A stretch of 64,000 bases of DNA from Nitrosomonas sp. (GCA_028577615.1 JAJSDU010000009.1:23178-87177); one strand, 5' to 3'. Shown: positions 8,522 to 16,711, counted from the stretch's first letter. The notes: generated from the sequence alone by a model not told the origin. Made by a program: numbers and translations.

Positions 8522-10237
8522 ATGCTCAAACACTTAAGCATCACGAATTTTGTCATTGTGGAGCGGATGGAACTGGAGTTTTCATCCGGCTTTACTGTTC
8601 TGACCGGAGAGACTGGCGCCGGAAAATCCATTCTGATCGATGCACTGTCGCTGGTTCTGGGTGAGCGGGGTGATGCCGGCCAAATCAGGCAGGATTGCAC
8701 GCGGGCAGAAATCAGCGCGTTGTTCGATATCAGCGCGCTGGCCGGTCTATCAGCGTGGCTGGATGAGCATGATCTGCAGGGTGACGCAGGAGAATGCCTG
8801 TTGCGGCGAACGCTGGATGCGAACGGCCGGTCGCGCGCCTATATCAATGGCTATGCCGCGACGCTACTGCAACTGCGCGCAGTGGGTGAATACCTGGTTG
8901 CCATTCACAGTCAGCATGCGCATCAGTTACTGCTTCAGAAGGATGCGCAGCGGGAATTGCTCGATGCATTCGCCCATTGCCGTGAATTGGCGCAAAACAT
9001 TAAAACAGCATATAAACACTGGCAGGACGCACGGCGTCTGAGAATCGCCTGTGAGCAGCAGATGACCGAGCTGCAGAACAAACGGGAGCAGCTTTTGTGG
9101 CAGATCGGTGAGCTTTCCGCTTTGAATTTTTCGCCTGCGGAATGGGAAATCCTGCAAAGCGACCATCATCGTTTGTCACATCTTGCGGGCCTGCTGGAAG
9201 CGGCCGAATCGGCTCTTGGCACACTATCCGATAATGAAGCGGCGGTTTTTGGCCAAATCAATGCAGCCAAAAACCAGCTGCAGCAGGTGGCCGGGTATGA
9301 CCCGCAGTTGCAGGAAATGATTGACTTGCTCGAATCCGCGCAGATACAAGTGCAGGAATGCATTTATGAATTGCGGCACTATCATCAGCAATTGGATCTG
9401 GATCCGCAGTCATTGCAGGAAATGGAACAGCGCCTGGCTGCAATACATCATCTGGCGCGCAGATACCAGATGTCGCCGGAAGAATTGCCCGATTTGCTGG
9501 AAAAATTAACAGCGCAGCGTGATGCCCTGGATGACGCTGAAAATCTGGAAAAACTGATCGAGCAGGAAAATGCCGCATTGCGCACTTATCAGGCGCTGGC
9601 CGCGGAATTGAGCGTAAAACGTGCTGGCGCGGCGCAGGAAATGAGCCAGGCAGTTACGGAATCCATGCAGACACTGGCGATGGCAGGCGGTGCTTTTTCA
9701 GTATCATTGAACCCGCTGGATGAAGGCGGGGCTGACGGACTCGAGCAAGTCGAGTTTCAGGTCGCCGCGCATAAAAGCCTGCAACTTAAACCGCTGGCAA
9801 AAGTTGCCTCCGGCGGTGAATTGTCGCGAATCAGCCTGGCCATACAGGTCATCGCCAGTCGCTCCGGGATGGCGCCGACATTGATATTCGATGAAGTTGA
9901 TGTTGGCATCGGCGGACGCGTAGCCGAGATTGTCGGGCAGTTGCTCAAGCAGCTAGGCCGTTCACGTCAGGTATTGTGCATTACGCATTTACCGCAGGTC
10001 GCTGCAACTGGCGATCATCACTGGCAGGTCATGAAATCCGGCGCGGATGATAATCAGCAGGTTAACAGCCGGATCGAAGTGCTGGATGAATCTTCGCGCA
10101 TAGCGGAAATTGCCCGCATGCTGGGCGGCGTGAAAATTACCGAAGCGACGCTCGAACATGCCGCCGAGATGCTGCGCGGCAGCCGCAATTCCGCTGGAAA
10201 AAGCAGAAAGAAAAATAATGCAGGATTTAGCGAATGA
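8522..10237 (+). CDS. recN: DNA repair protein RecN
   Basis: SMC-like ATPase that acts in recombinational repair of double-strand breaks. Walker A is GETGAGKS near residue 28. Long central coiled coils contain many Gln, Leu and Glu residues. The C-terminal ABC signature is VASGGELSRISLAIQ, and Walker B is TLIFDEVDVGIGG. ATG 8522 (MLKHLSITNF) is chosen over a TTG three codons upstream because it matches family starts. The 571-residue length is normal. The last 11 bp overlap the convergent spermidine-synthase-like gene. Confidence 0.95.
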   Translation: MLKHLSITNFVIVERMELEFSSGFTVLTGETGAGKSILIDALSLVLGERGDAGQIRQDCTRAEISALFDISALAGLSAWLDEHDLQGDAGECLLRRTLDANGRSRAYINGYAATLLQLRAVGEYLVAIHSQHAHQLLLQKDAQRELLDAFAHCRELAQNIKTAYKHWQDARRLRIACEQQMTELQNKREQLLWQIGELSALNFSPAEWEILQSDHHRLSHLAGLLEAAESALGTLSDNEAAVFGQINAAKNQLQQVAGYDPQLQEMIDLLESAQIQVQECIYELRHYHQQLDLDPQSLQEMEQRLAAIHHLARRYQMSPEELPDLLEKLTAQRDALDDAENLEKLIEQENAALRTYQALAAELSVKRAGAAQEMSQAVTESMQTLAMAGGAFSVSLNPLDEGGADGLEQVEFQVAAHKSLQLKPLAKVASGGELSRISLAIQVIASRSGMAPTLIFDEVDVGIGGRVAEIVGQLLKQLGRSRQVLCITHLPQVAATGDHHWQVMKSGADDNQQVNSRIEVLDESSRIAEIARMLGGVKITEATLEHAAEMLRGSRNSAGKSRKKNNAGFSE

Positions 10238-11810
10238 AATAACCTGGGCCGATAGCGTCGACCATCATCGAGCGATACTGTTCCGATTTGCGGGTCTGCA
10301 TCGATTCCAGCGGATTCAGATTATCGGTCAGAACAAGGCCGCGATTCCAATCGAGATCGATAAGCCGTTGTTTGAGCCAGCGGCTTTGGTCATGCCGCAG
10401 GTGATTCATCCTGGCGCTGTCATCCGGATTGCTGTCAGGATTGATGGAAATCGGGTAATTGGCCGCAAGAAAAATAAAATCGTTGAATTCGCGACCAGGC
10501 TCGGAAATCAGTGCAATCTGGTGTGAAAAGACACTTGCCAATGTTTTGGCCACGGAAGCAAGCGCCGGGTTTTTTCCTTCTTCATAAAAAGCGACGAAAT
10601 TGAGCGCGATCATGCCGCGATCGGATAGCAGCGCCTGCAATTGCCGCATGGTTTCCATGGTCAGCAGGTGAACCGGTTCAGACCCGCCGGTAAAGACATC
10701 CATGATGATCAAATCATAGGGCCCCTGCAGTTTGCGGATCTCATAACGCGCATCGCCGATAATGGTTTTCCCGGTAGGGGAGAAATCGAAATACTCACGC
10801 GCCGCTTCAGCCACAACCGGATCAATTTCCAGCGTATCCGTCCTGATGCCGTGCTGCTTTAGCGCCGAGACCATATGACCGGCGCCCTGGCCGATCAGCA
10901 ACGCGGTTTTCATGCCCGGCGTCAATGCGGGCAATAGCGATACAACCTCCTGGTAGGTCAATATATTCTGACCGTGACGGATTGTCGCGGCGCCTATGGC
11001 GGACGCGTCAACCGCCAGCAGACGGTAATCGCTACCCGGATTGTCGATTACGCGTACCCAGCCATACAGACTTTCGCGTTCAAATCGTGTTTGAAACGGA
11101 CCTTCGTCGTTGAGCGGCTGCTTTCCGGATGCGGCGACGTAAGGCAGCAGAATGAAACTGAGCATTGCAATGATTCCGACGGACGGCAAGGCATGCGCGG
11201 GCCTGATGCGCCTGCGTTCAAAGTAAACCACGCCAAAGGATAACACCAGCAAAGCGATGCCAACGCCGATAAAAATCTCGCGTGAACCGACTTGGGGAAA
11301 CAGATAAAAACCCAGAAAGAGCGTGCCGATAACGCTGCCGACTGTGCTGACGGCATAAATCGAACCAGTGCTGGCGCCAACGCCGTTCAGGCTCGACGTG
11401 GCGAGTTTAACCGCGAACGGTCCGACCATGCCCAGCATGAACAGGCTGGGCGTAAACAGTACCAGCGTGCTGACAAATGTTCCCATGCGTAGACCCAGCG
11501 GATCGGTTGCCAACAGCACGGGCGCGGTAAACCAGGGCACCAGCAGCGTCAATAAACCGGCGAGTGCGATAATGAATGCCAGACCGGCCCGTTTTGCCCG
11601 GTCCGCCCAGTGACCGCCGATGAAATACCCTAGAGCCAAAGCGATCAGTGTCACCGCGATCACTGAAGTCCAGACATACAGACTTGCGCCGTAAAACGGC
11701 GCAATCAACCGTGTACCCAGCAACTCGATGACCATGACCGCTGCGCCGGTCAGAAAAACGGTGACATATAACCACAAATAACGAAAAGAATTAGCTTGAA
11801 ATAAGCTCAT
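10227..11810 (-). CDS. Membrane-anchored spermidine-synthase-like protein
   Basis: Two-part protein of 527 residues. The first half holds about seven hydrophobic helices; the first has the phrase VMIELLGTRLIAPFYG-like, and the segment resembles the transporter-like domain often fused to SpeE homologues. The second half is a Rossmann methyltransferase/aminopropyltransferase fold: LLIGQGAGHMVSAL (SAM-type loop), LEIDPVVAEAA, GDARYEIRKL and DLIIMDVFTGG. True polyamine synthesis is doubtful because many fused homologues lack proven activity. ATG 11810 is preferred to a TTG one codon earlier. A leftward promoter with the locus-specific palindrome lies about 200 bp upstream, tying it to the 13-20 kb cluster. 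Confidence 0.75.
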   Translation of the reverse strand: MSLFQANSFRYLWLYVTVFLTGAAVMVIELLGTRLIAPFYGASLYVWTSVIAVTLIALALGYFIGGHWADRAKRAGLAFIIALAGLLTLLVPWFTAPVLLATDPLGLRMGTFVSTLVLFTPSLFMLGMVGPFAVKLATSSLNGVGASTGSIYAVSTVGSVIGTLFLGFYLFPQVGSREIFIGVGIALLVLSFGVVYFERRRIRPAHALPSVGIIAMLSFILLPYVAASGKQPLNDEGPFQTRFERESLYGWVRVIDNPGSDYRLLAVDASAIGAATIRHGQNILTYQEVVSLLPALTPGMKTALLIGQGAGHMVSALKQHGIRTDTLEIDPVVAEAAREYFDFSPTGKTIIGDARYEIRKLQGPYDLIIMDVFTGGSEPVHLLTMETMRQLQALLSDRGMIALNFVAFYEEGKNPALASVAKTLASVFSHQIALISEPGREFNDFIFLAANYPISINPDSNPDDSARMNHLRHDQSRWLKQRLIDLDWNRGLVLTDNLNPLESMQTRKSEQYRSMMVDAIGPGYFIR

Positions 11811-12014
11811 CAAGAATTACCCGTCGCGTGATTAGTGCGTGGAAACGCGGGAAACGCAATGCAGGGGGATTTGAAAATCAGCCTGAAGAGCGCAACAGTG
11901 CGGTAAACTTGTAGAAAGTGATTCATGAATAATAGAATGTTTGCGGGAACAGGCAGACAAAAATACAAACAGGTGTCTGCAATAAGCGCTCACTTCAGTT
12001 GTGAATAATCCGTG

Positions 12015-12060
12015 ATTTTATAGCGTGCCGCATTGCGTGAGAATGCGGCAAATTGTCGCA
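12015..12060 (-). promoter_or_regulatory. Leftward palindrome-type promoter
   Basis: Read on the minus strand, the palindrome TGCGACAATTTGCCGCA (12060-12044) directly abuts TTCTCA (12043-12038) as -35. A 17-bp spacer and TAAAAT (12020-12015) as -10 follow. This is the same geometry as five rightward promoters nearby. It points to the spermidine-synthase-like gene starting at 11810. Confidence 0.6.
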
Positions 12061-12115
12061 CCGGTGTATGGCTGCGCGGATGAGCCGATGATCATGCGCA
12101 TGAGAGCTGACCAAC

Positions 12116-12178
12116 TGCGGCGATATACCGCATGCGACATTATGCCGCATTGATTAATCTGATTTTTTGCGCGATAGT
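12116..12178 (+). promoter_or_regulatory. Palindrome-type promoter of repeat copy A, paired operators
   Basis: Two 17-bp palindrome-like sites lie back to back: TGCGGCGATATACCGCA (12116-12132) and TGCGACATTATGCCGCA (12133-12149). The second abuts TTGATT (12150-12155). A 17-bp spacer and GATAGT (12173-12178) complete a sigma-70-type promoter. No protein gene follows in copy A. Confidence 0.6.
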
Positions 12179-12430
12179 AAAAAACGTTCAGTTTGATACA
12201 GCGCGGTACAGCAAGAAACATCTGCCTGTTCACTGTTCATTAATGACTGAATTAAACATGTGATATAGCCTTTGGTATTTTTTGTCTTTTCCTCCCAGGA
12301 GGTGCTACAGCGTATATCCGGATTTTTACAGGTTACCTCGGCTCATGAGTTGCTCACTCAGCGATAAGAGATCCACTATCCTGATCAATCCGGCGGCAAC
12401 CTGTATCACCTCCACCCTCATTCTTGACTT
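12116..12430 (+). repeat. Direct repeat copy A (non-coding, about 300 bp)
   Basis: It matches copy B at 12527-12815. The first 70 bp are nearly identical (palindromes, promoter and a TTTTTTGCGCGATAGTAAAAA block), and the rest is diverged but alignable. Shared blocks include GTGATATAG, CCTCCC with a following GAGGTG that can form a small hairpin, and CCTGATCAATCCG. An open frame in copy A (from about 12342, MSCSLSD) is stopped after five codons in copy B, arguing against coding. Confidence 0.65.
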
Positions 12431-12526
12431 TACCCCCACAATTTTGCTTTGCGGTTGTTCGCGCAAAGTCTTTGAGTATGGAATTTTCAGACTGCCGTAC
12501 GGCTTTGCTCATGGCATTTAATCGAC

Positions 12527-12589
12527 TGCGGCGATGTGCCGCATGTGACATTATGCCGCATTGATTAATCTGATTTTTTGCGCGATAGT
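12527..12589 (+). promoter_or_regulatory. Palindrome-type promoter of repeat copy B, paired operators
   Basis: Back-to-back sites TGCGGCGATGTGCCGCA (12527-12543) and TGTGACATTATGCCGCA (12544-12560) are followed at once by TTGATT (12561-12566), a 17-bp spacer and GATAGT (12584-12589). The arrangement is the same as in copy A. Confidence 0.6.
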
Positions 12590-12815
12590 AAAAAAGCATC
12601 CAGTTTGATGCAGTGCGATACAGTATGAAGCATCTATTCACTGATGATTGAATTAAACGTGTGATATAGCTTTGAAGTTTTTTCCTCCCTTGAGGTGTCA
12701 CGGAGTCTGTTTGGATTTTTCAGGATTTTCTCGATCAGTATGAGTTACTCACCATAGGTTTGCACTTTCCTGATCAATCCGACAGCAATCTGTGGCACCC
12801 CTTTTTTTACATTTG
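12527..12815 (+). repeat. Direct repeat copy B (non-coding, about 290 bp)
   Basis: Second copy of the segment at 12116-12430, in the same orientation and about 410 bp further on. Similarity is highest over the palindromes and promoter and fades beyond the poly-T stretch near 12800. Two rightward copies, each with its own promoter, suggest either duplicated leader regions or small non-coding transcripts. Confidence 0.65.
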
Positions 12816-12921
12816 ATCGCCAGCACAGCCGAAGCGTGCAGCCGGGATTTCCACAATGCGATTGCCCGCCAACTCTTCCAGATTTTCAGATAAAGCTTAA
12901 AACTGGATTGCAGAATTCAAC

Positions 12922-12967
12922 TGCGACAATTTGCCACATTGTTTTTGCGGTTCTCTTGATAGATTCT
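12922..12967 (+). promoter_or_regulatory. Palindrome-type promoter before the first DUF1775-like gene
   Basis: The palindrome TGCGACAATTTGCCACA (12922-12938) abuts TTGTTT (12939-12944). After a 17-bp spacer comes GATTCT (12962-12967), a weaker -10 than in the sister promoters. The transcript would have a leader of about 370 nt before the start codon at 13341. Confidence 0.55.
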
Positions 12968-13340
12968 AAAAAAGGATCAGAAACGATGGTGTCAAATGTA
13001 CTTTTAAAAGCGTCTTGCGTGTCATTCTTCGCGTCGTGACCTGCAGGCGTTGCCGTCGCGGCTGATCCTTGCAGTATTAACATGTTGGTTTACAGGTCCT
13101 CCCATGGAAGCGTTGCATGGATTCATCAATGATTCGGTTACGTCGGTGAAATTGGATAGCCCGTTGATTGCCGTTCGGATCGTTTAAATATGCATGCGTG
13201 CAATGCTTCCTCCCGTGACTTCGAATGTTGGCCTTGTATATCAAATCTAACCTTGGTTTCGGCCCTTCAGTGTCCGTCAACGATGAAGAGGAGGTTTTTT
13301 GGAAAAATGGAAAATATATTAATCGAGAGAGAAAAATAAG

Positions 13341-14150
13341 ATGATGAATCGTAATAAAAAAATTGAACGCACAGAGACGAAGGCAGTTTTGGCGATTACA
13401 GCAGCCTCGCTGATTATGCTGGCGAGCCATGAGGTTTCCGCACATACGCGATTAACGGTTTCAAAGACAAAAGAAAGCTCCGCGGCGCATGGTACGACTA
13501 CGACAGCAGTGAATATTCCGCATGGTTGTGGTGATAACTCGGTGATTGGCAATGTCTTCTTTTTACCGGACACCAATGCGAATCCCATCATTCAGACTTC
13601 TTCGGACAATTTTGCTACGGTTGAGACGCTTGATGGGGCGTCTGCACTCGATTATATCGTCAATGCACCGTTCATCCGGTTGATCAAAAGCCGCGATGTC
13701 TTTGACACGGTTGATTTTATCAATGATCCGCTGGGCAACCCGATCGGATTCTGGGCCGCCGGTGGTGAAATTCCTGCACGTAACTGGGTAGGGCAAATGC
13801 CGATGAACATAACTGCGGTAGCCATTCAACCGGCATCCTGTGCGGCTAGAGTAGTCTTTGTGCCGGCGATTGCCAATCCATGTAAGATGTCTTCAATGGC
13901 CCAAATTGATGGCAAGAATGCGGAAGATCCCAATGTCGATTTCTGGACCTCACCTGATGCAGGCAGTAAATGGGATTCACCAAATTGGACCTATCCGGCG
14001 ACATTTACCGTAGAGCGTGATCTTGAAAATAATCCACTGCCGTCAAGTTGCGGTACTGGTGTTGCAGTACGCATTTTCCCTTCGGCTGCGCAATTAGATC
14101 GTGATATGCCAGTCAGAATCAATGGCCAACAAGTCTGGCCGTTGCCTTAA
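13341..14150 (+). CDS. Secreted DUF1775/YcnI-like protein with mature N-terminal His, copy 1
   Basis: Exported protein of 269 residues. A signal peptide of about 34 residues ends EVSA and the mature chain begins HTRLTV. A following IPHGCGDNS phrase resembles the HGC region of DUF1775 (YcnI-type) proteins, which use an N-terminal His in copper binding. Conserved Trp (GFWAAGG) and several Cys (HGCGD, PASCAA, NPCKM, SSCGTG) suggest disulfides or metal sites. It shares with the next gene the N-terminus AHTRL and the identical end NGQQVWPLP, so they are tandem paralogues. Family assignment is moderate; copper binding is inference. Starts are possible at 13341 or 13344. Confidence 0.65.
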   Translation: MMNRNKKIERTETKAVLAITAASLIMLASHEVSAHTRLTVSKTKESSAAHGTTTTAVNIPHGCGDNSVIGNVFFLPDTNANPIIQTSSDNFATVETLDGASALDYIVNAPFIRLIKSRDVFDTVDFINDPLGNPIGFWAAGGEIPARNWVGQMPMNITAVAIQPASCAARVVFVPAIANPCKMSSMAQIDGKNAEDPNVDFWTSPDAGSKWDSPNWTYPATFTVERDLENNPLPSSCGTGVAVRIFPSAAQLDRDMPVRINGQQVWPLP

Positions 14151-14271
14151 CAAGATACTGACTATCACTTTTCCGGAAATGGAAAGTATGGGTTTTTCTG
14201 AGTGGTTTTCCTTGTTTGAGCCGGTAGCTGCCGCGTAAATAGCGGATGATTACCGGTTTCCAATGAACGGG

Positions 14272-14317
14272 TGCGACAATTTGCCGCATTGTTTTTCATT
14301 AATGTTTGCACGATACT
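14272..14317 (+). promoter_or_regulatory. Palindrome-type promoter before the second DUF1775-like gene
   Basis: TGCGACAATTTGCCGCA (14272-14288) abuts TTGTTT (14289-14294). A 17-bp spacer leads to GATACT (14312-14317). The expected transcript begins near 14324, giving a leader of about 85 nt. Confidence 0.65.
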
Positions 14318-14407
14318 GCCGCGAAGTGATGGAATTGAATAATGTTCGTTTCATTGCAGGAATAGTGTATTTCCGTATTTTTTATATCAATAAAACAAAG
14401 GTACAGA

Positions 14408-15169
14408 ATGAATAAATTTAGAGTACTCTCCGGCGCTGTAGCAGGCGCGTTACTGATTGGGCTTACGCAGAACGCGGCGGCGCATACGCGGCTGAATATT
14501 CCGGCAGCGACAGAAGGCCAGCGGGCTATCAATCATATCATCATCGGACATTCATGTGGTGATGCAACCACCACTATCGGTACTTCGGTGGTTTTTCCGA
14601 ATGGCGTGGGCTCCACCATACTGGTAAATGGCACGCAGCATAACGGCCCGATAACCGATTATTTGACCAACTATGGCAATAATGCCGCGTTGTTTTTTGA
14701 TCGTTCGGCATTTGATTACATGGATGAAAAAACCGTCAACGGCAATGTCGTCGGTTTCTGGGCGGGCGGCGGTCCGGGCATGCCGGCCAATCTCGCCGTG
14801 GCGGTTCCTTTCCGTCTGACCGCTGCAAATATCGAACCGACATCCTGCGCAACGAGCGTCAAAGTTTACATCTCCATTGTGGATATCTGTCAAATTACCG
14901 GTGTAGATGGCTTTGGCGAAGGTGTGGTCGAGTTGTGGACGCATGCCGGTCTGGGCACGCCGTATGACCGTGATCTGCATTTCGATGTCCCGGCGGGGAC
15001 CGATCCGGGTCCCGCGTCATTCACCATTAACCGGGATCTGACCAATAACCCGCTTCCTGAATCCTGTAACGGAACCGGTGTCGCGGTCGAGCTGAAACCT
15101 TCAGCCGCGCAGATCAACCGTGACATGCCGATAAAATTCAATGGCCAGCAAGTATGGCCTTTACCATAA
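14408..15169 (+). CDS. Secreted DUF1775/YcnI-like protein with mature N-terminal His, copy 2
   Basis: Exported protein of 253 residues. The signal peptide (MNKFRV..., hydrophobic core GAVAGALLIGL) ends NAAA and the mature protein starts HTRLNI. Phrases shared with copy 1 are HSCGDATTTIG, GFWAGGG, PTSCATSV, FTINRDLTNNPLPESC and the last nine residues. AAAGG lies just before ATG 14408. It has its own palindrome promoter upstream and a strong hairpin terminator downstream, so it is a single-gene transcript. A role as periplasmic copper-binding protein is inferred from the N-terminal His and the family. Confidence 0.65.
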   Translation: MNKFRVLSGAVAGALLIGLTQNAAAHTRLNIPAATEGQRAINHIIIGHSCGDATTTIGTSVVFPNGVGSTILVNGTQHNGPITDYLTNYGNNAALFFDRSAFDYMDEKTVNGNVVGFWAGGGPGMPANLAVAVPFRLTAANIEPTSCATSVKVYISIVDICQITGVDGFGEGVVELWTHAGLGTPYDRDLHFDVPAGTDPGPASFTINRDLTNNPLPESCNGTGVAVELKPSAAQINRDMPIKFNGQQVWPLP

Positions 15170-15200
15170 ATCGTTGTACGGACTGATATCTTTTTTATCA

Positions 15201-15230
15201 CAAAACGCCGTCTCAAAGCGGCGTTTTGTT
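15201..15230 (+). terminator. Rho-independent terminator
   Basis: A perfect 10-bp stem, CAAAACGCCG (15201-15210) with CGGCGTTTTG (15219-15228), has an 8-nt loop. It lies 31 bp after the stop of the second DUF1775-like gene and just before the next palindrome promoter. Confidence 0.8.
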
Positions 15231-15238
15231 CATGAGGG

Positions 15239-15284
15239 TGCGACAATTTGCCGCATTGCCATTTGTTTTCCCGGAAAGGATAAT
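15239..15284 (+). promoter_or_regulatory. Palindrome-type promoter for the 15.4-20.4 kb gene group
   Basis: TGCGACAATTTGCCGCA (15239-15255) abuts TTGCCA (15256-15261). A 17-bp spacer and GATAAT (15279-15284) follow, the best -10 of the set. It precedes the third secreted protein and probably also drives the tlpA-like, DUF4266, DUF3570 and apbE genes, since no terminator was seen between them. Confidence 0.65.
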
Positions 15285-15390
15285 GACTTATCGTTTTCGC
15301 CATTCTGATCTGCAGCACGCCGCATCACGCTTATGATACGGAACACATAGTGAATGGTACATATACAAAGGAACAGAGGAGAAAAGGGTC

Positions 15391-15879
15391 ATGCTTAAGC
15401 GATTGCGTTACATGAAAAAAAACATTTCCGGCTTTGTAGCCGGAGTATGCCTGTTGATCGGGTGTGCCGGTTTTGTTCACGCGCATGGTGGCGGTGCGGT
15501 GCTTGGAGATCCGCGGTCATTTACTGGCGTGGCTGTGGTTACGTGTACATACGATGGAGTTGGTTCAGCAGCCGATTATTACTTGACTGCCCAGATACGT
15601 GATAATTCGCCTGCTATACCAGGATTGTTGATCAATTTACATATTTTCAAAGGCAATAAAGCAGTGAGTATCAGCGATACGATTTCCGGGGATGCTGACT
15701 ACAGTCCATTTGTAGAGTTACGCGGCGGTGCAGGTGCTTACTTTGTCATTGTGAGTAAAACAGATGCCGGAGAGCGTTCGTTTGATCTGGAATGGCATTG
15801 CATGGCCGGTAATGATACACATACCGATACTGAGATCGGTATCACACAATTTGGCGTGCCGGAAGGGAGAAATTTTTAA
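15391..15879 (+). CDS. Secreted protein with mature N-terminal His, unknown family
   Basis: Product of 162 residues with a strong GGAG ribosome site before ATG 15391; MKKNIS at 15412 is an alternative start. The signal peptide ends FVHA, and the mature chain begins HGGGAVLGDP, giving a third His-first protein in a row. Two Cys (VTCTYD and WHCMAGND) could form a disulfide, and the C-terminal part has a DTHTDTE stretch that could bind metal. The mature part looks beta-rich. I do not recognise the family. It lies 55 bp before the tlpA-like gene and is likely co-transcribed with it. Confidence 0.7.
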   Translation: MLKRLRYMKKNISGFVAGVCLLIGCAGFVHAHGGGAVLGDPRSFTGVAVVTCTYDGVGSAADYYLTAQIRDNSPAIPGLLINLHIFKGNKAVSISDTISGDADYSPFVELRGGAGAYFVIVSKTDAGERSFDLEWHCMAGNDTHTDTEIGITQFGVPEGRNF

Positions 15880-15933
15880 TACGATGATTTCTTATTACCT
15901 TCGGCTAATTATAAAAATGAATTATAAAATCAC

Positions 15934-16453
15934 ATGAGAAGAATACTTCATTTTCTGTATCTTTCAGTTCTTCCGGTTTATTTATTGCTGTCAACATCGA
16001 CCATGGCCGCACAGCTGGTTGACCGGCCTGTACCGGCATGCAATCTGACTGCATTGGACGGTGTGCCGGTTGACAGTTTGCAGGCACTGAAAGGCGAAGT
16101 GCTTTATGTTGATTTCTGGGCATCCTGGTGTCCGCCGTGCATACAGTCGTTTCCCTTTCTGACCGGACTACAGCAGGAGTATGGCGAACGGGGACTGCGT
16201 GTTGTCGGCGGCCAAATCGACGAAAAGGTCACCCAAGCGGCAAAAATTTCTTTCCGATTATCCTGCCGGATTTACCATCGTCGCCGATCTGTCGAAACAA
16301 TGCGCGAAAGAATTTGACGTCATTGCCATGCCGTCTTCGTACCTGATCGACCGGGAAGGCATCGTGCGGTATATCCATCGCGGTTTCCGGCAGGGGGAAA
16401 CAAAAGAACTGCGGCTGATTGTTGAACAGCTTTTAGACCGTCACCCTGATTGA
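15934..16453 (+). pseudogene. TlpA-like thioredoxin, frameshifted
   Basis: Periplasmic thiol-disulfide reductase of the TlpA/ResA type. The first frame starts at 15934 with a signal peptide ending TMAA, and carries the active-site phrase FWASWCPPCIQ. It then leaves the family sense after VTQAAK. The second frame continues the fold from KFLSDYPAGFTIVADLS through AMPSSYLIDREGIV to the stop at 16453. One extra base in the run of five A at 16242-16246 explains the break; deleting one A gives a continuous protein of about 172 residues. It may be a true mutation, a sequencing error or slippage. A working copy would reduce or protect the Cys-containing neighbours. Confidence 0.8.
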
Positions 16454-16469
16454 TTTCTGTGATGAGATT

Positions 16470-16697
16470 ATGAGATTAAAACGTTTATTTACCTTTGGAC
16501 TGACAGGCATAATGTTATTGACATTATCGGCTTGCACCAGTGTCGCGGCATGGGAGCGCGGTTATCTGGCCAAACCACAGATGGCCATTGAGCCTAATCC
16601 GTTGCAGCATCATATTCAACTCCATAACTATTTCAGCCGGGAAGCGGCTGCCAGTACGCATTCCGCAGATGGCGGCGGCGGCTGCGGGTGCTACTGA
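16470..16697 (+). CDS. DUF4266 lipoprotein with GGGGCGC tail
   Basis: Lipoprotein of 75 residues. The signal ends LLTLSAC, with the lipobox Cys near residue 22. The mature part contains WERGYLAKPQMA, then HHIQLHNYFSREAAAST and the C-terminal GGGGCGCY, the pattern of DUF4266 proteins. The two Cys in the flexible Gly-rich tail and the His-rich middle suggest metal binding or chemical modification, but nothing is proven. It starts at ATG 16470, 16 bp after the tlpA-like stop, and is followed 14 bp later by the DUF3570 gene. The TlpA, DUF4266, DUF3570, ApbE order appears to be a recurring neighbourhood. Confidence 0.85.
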   Translation: MRLKRLFTFGLTGIMLLTLSACTSVAAWERGYLAKPQMAIEPNPLQHHIQLHNYFSREAAASTHSADGGGGCGCY

Positions 16698-16711
16698 TCT
16701 GATCTCTTCAG

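Larger units (their letters stand above)
11811..13340. other. 1.5-kb non-coding regulatory region with repeats
   Basis: No convincing protein gene lies here. Short frames differ between the two copies of the internal repeat and are interrupted in one of them. The region holds one leftward and three rightward promoters of a shared palindrome type and two copies of a roughly 300-bp segment. It also contains a long leader of about 370 nt before the first secreted-protein gene. A hairpin (TGCCGCATT at 12026-12034 with AATGCGGCA at 12042-12050) overlaps the leftward promoter. Confidence 0.7.

Noticed and set aside
12282-12521. Plus-strand frame of 79 codons in repeat copy A
   Set aside because: In repeat copy B the equivalent frame stops after MSYSP, so the segment is not conserved as protein.
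12018-12701. Two minus-strand frames that share the phrase AKNQINQCGIMSHA
   Set aside because: The similarity comes from the nucleotide repeat over the promoter and palindromes. The frames differ before and after and have no ribosome sites.
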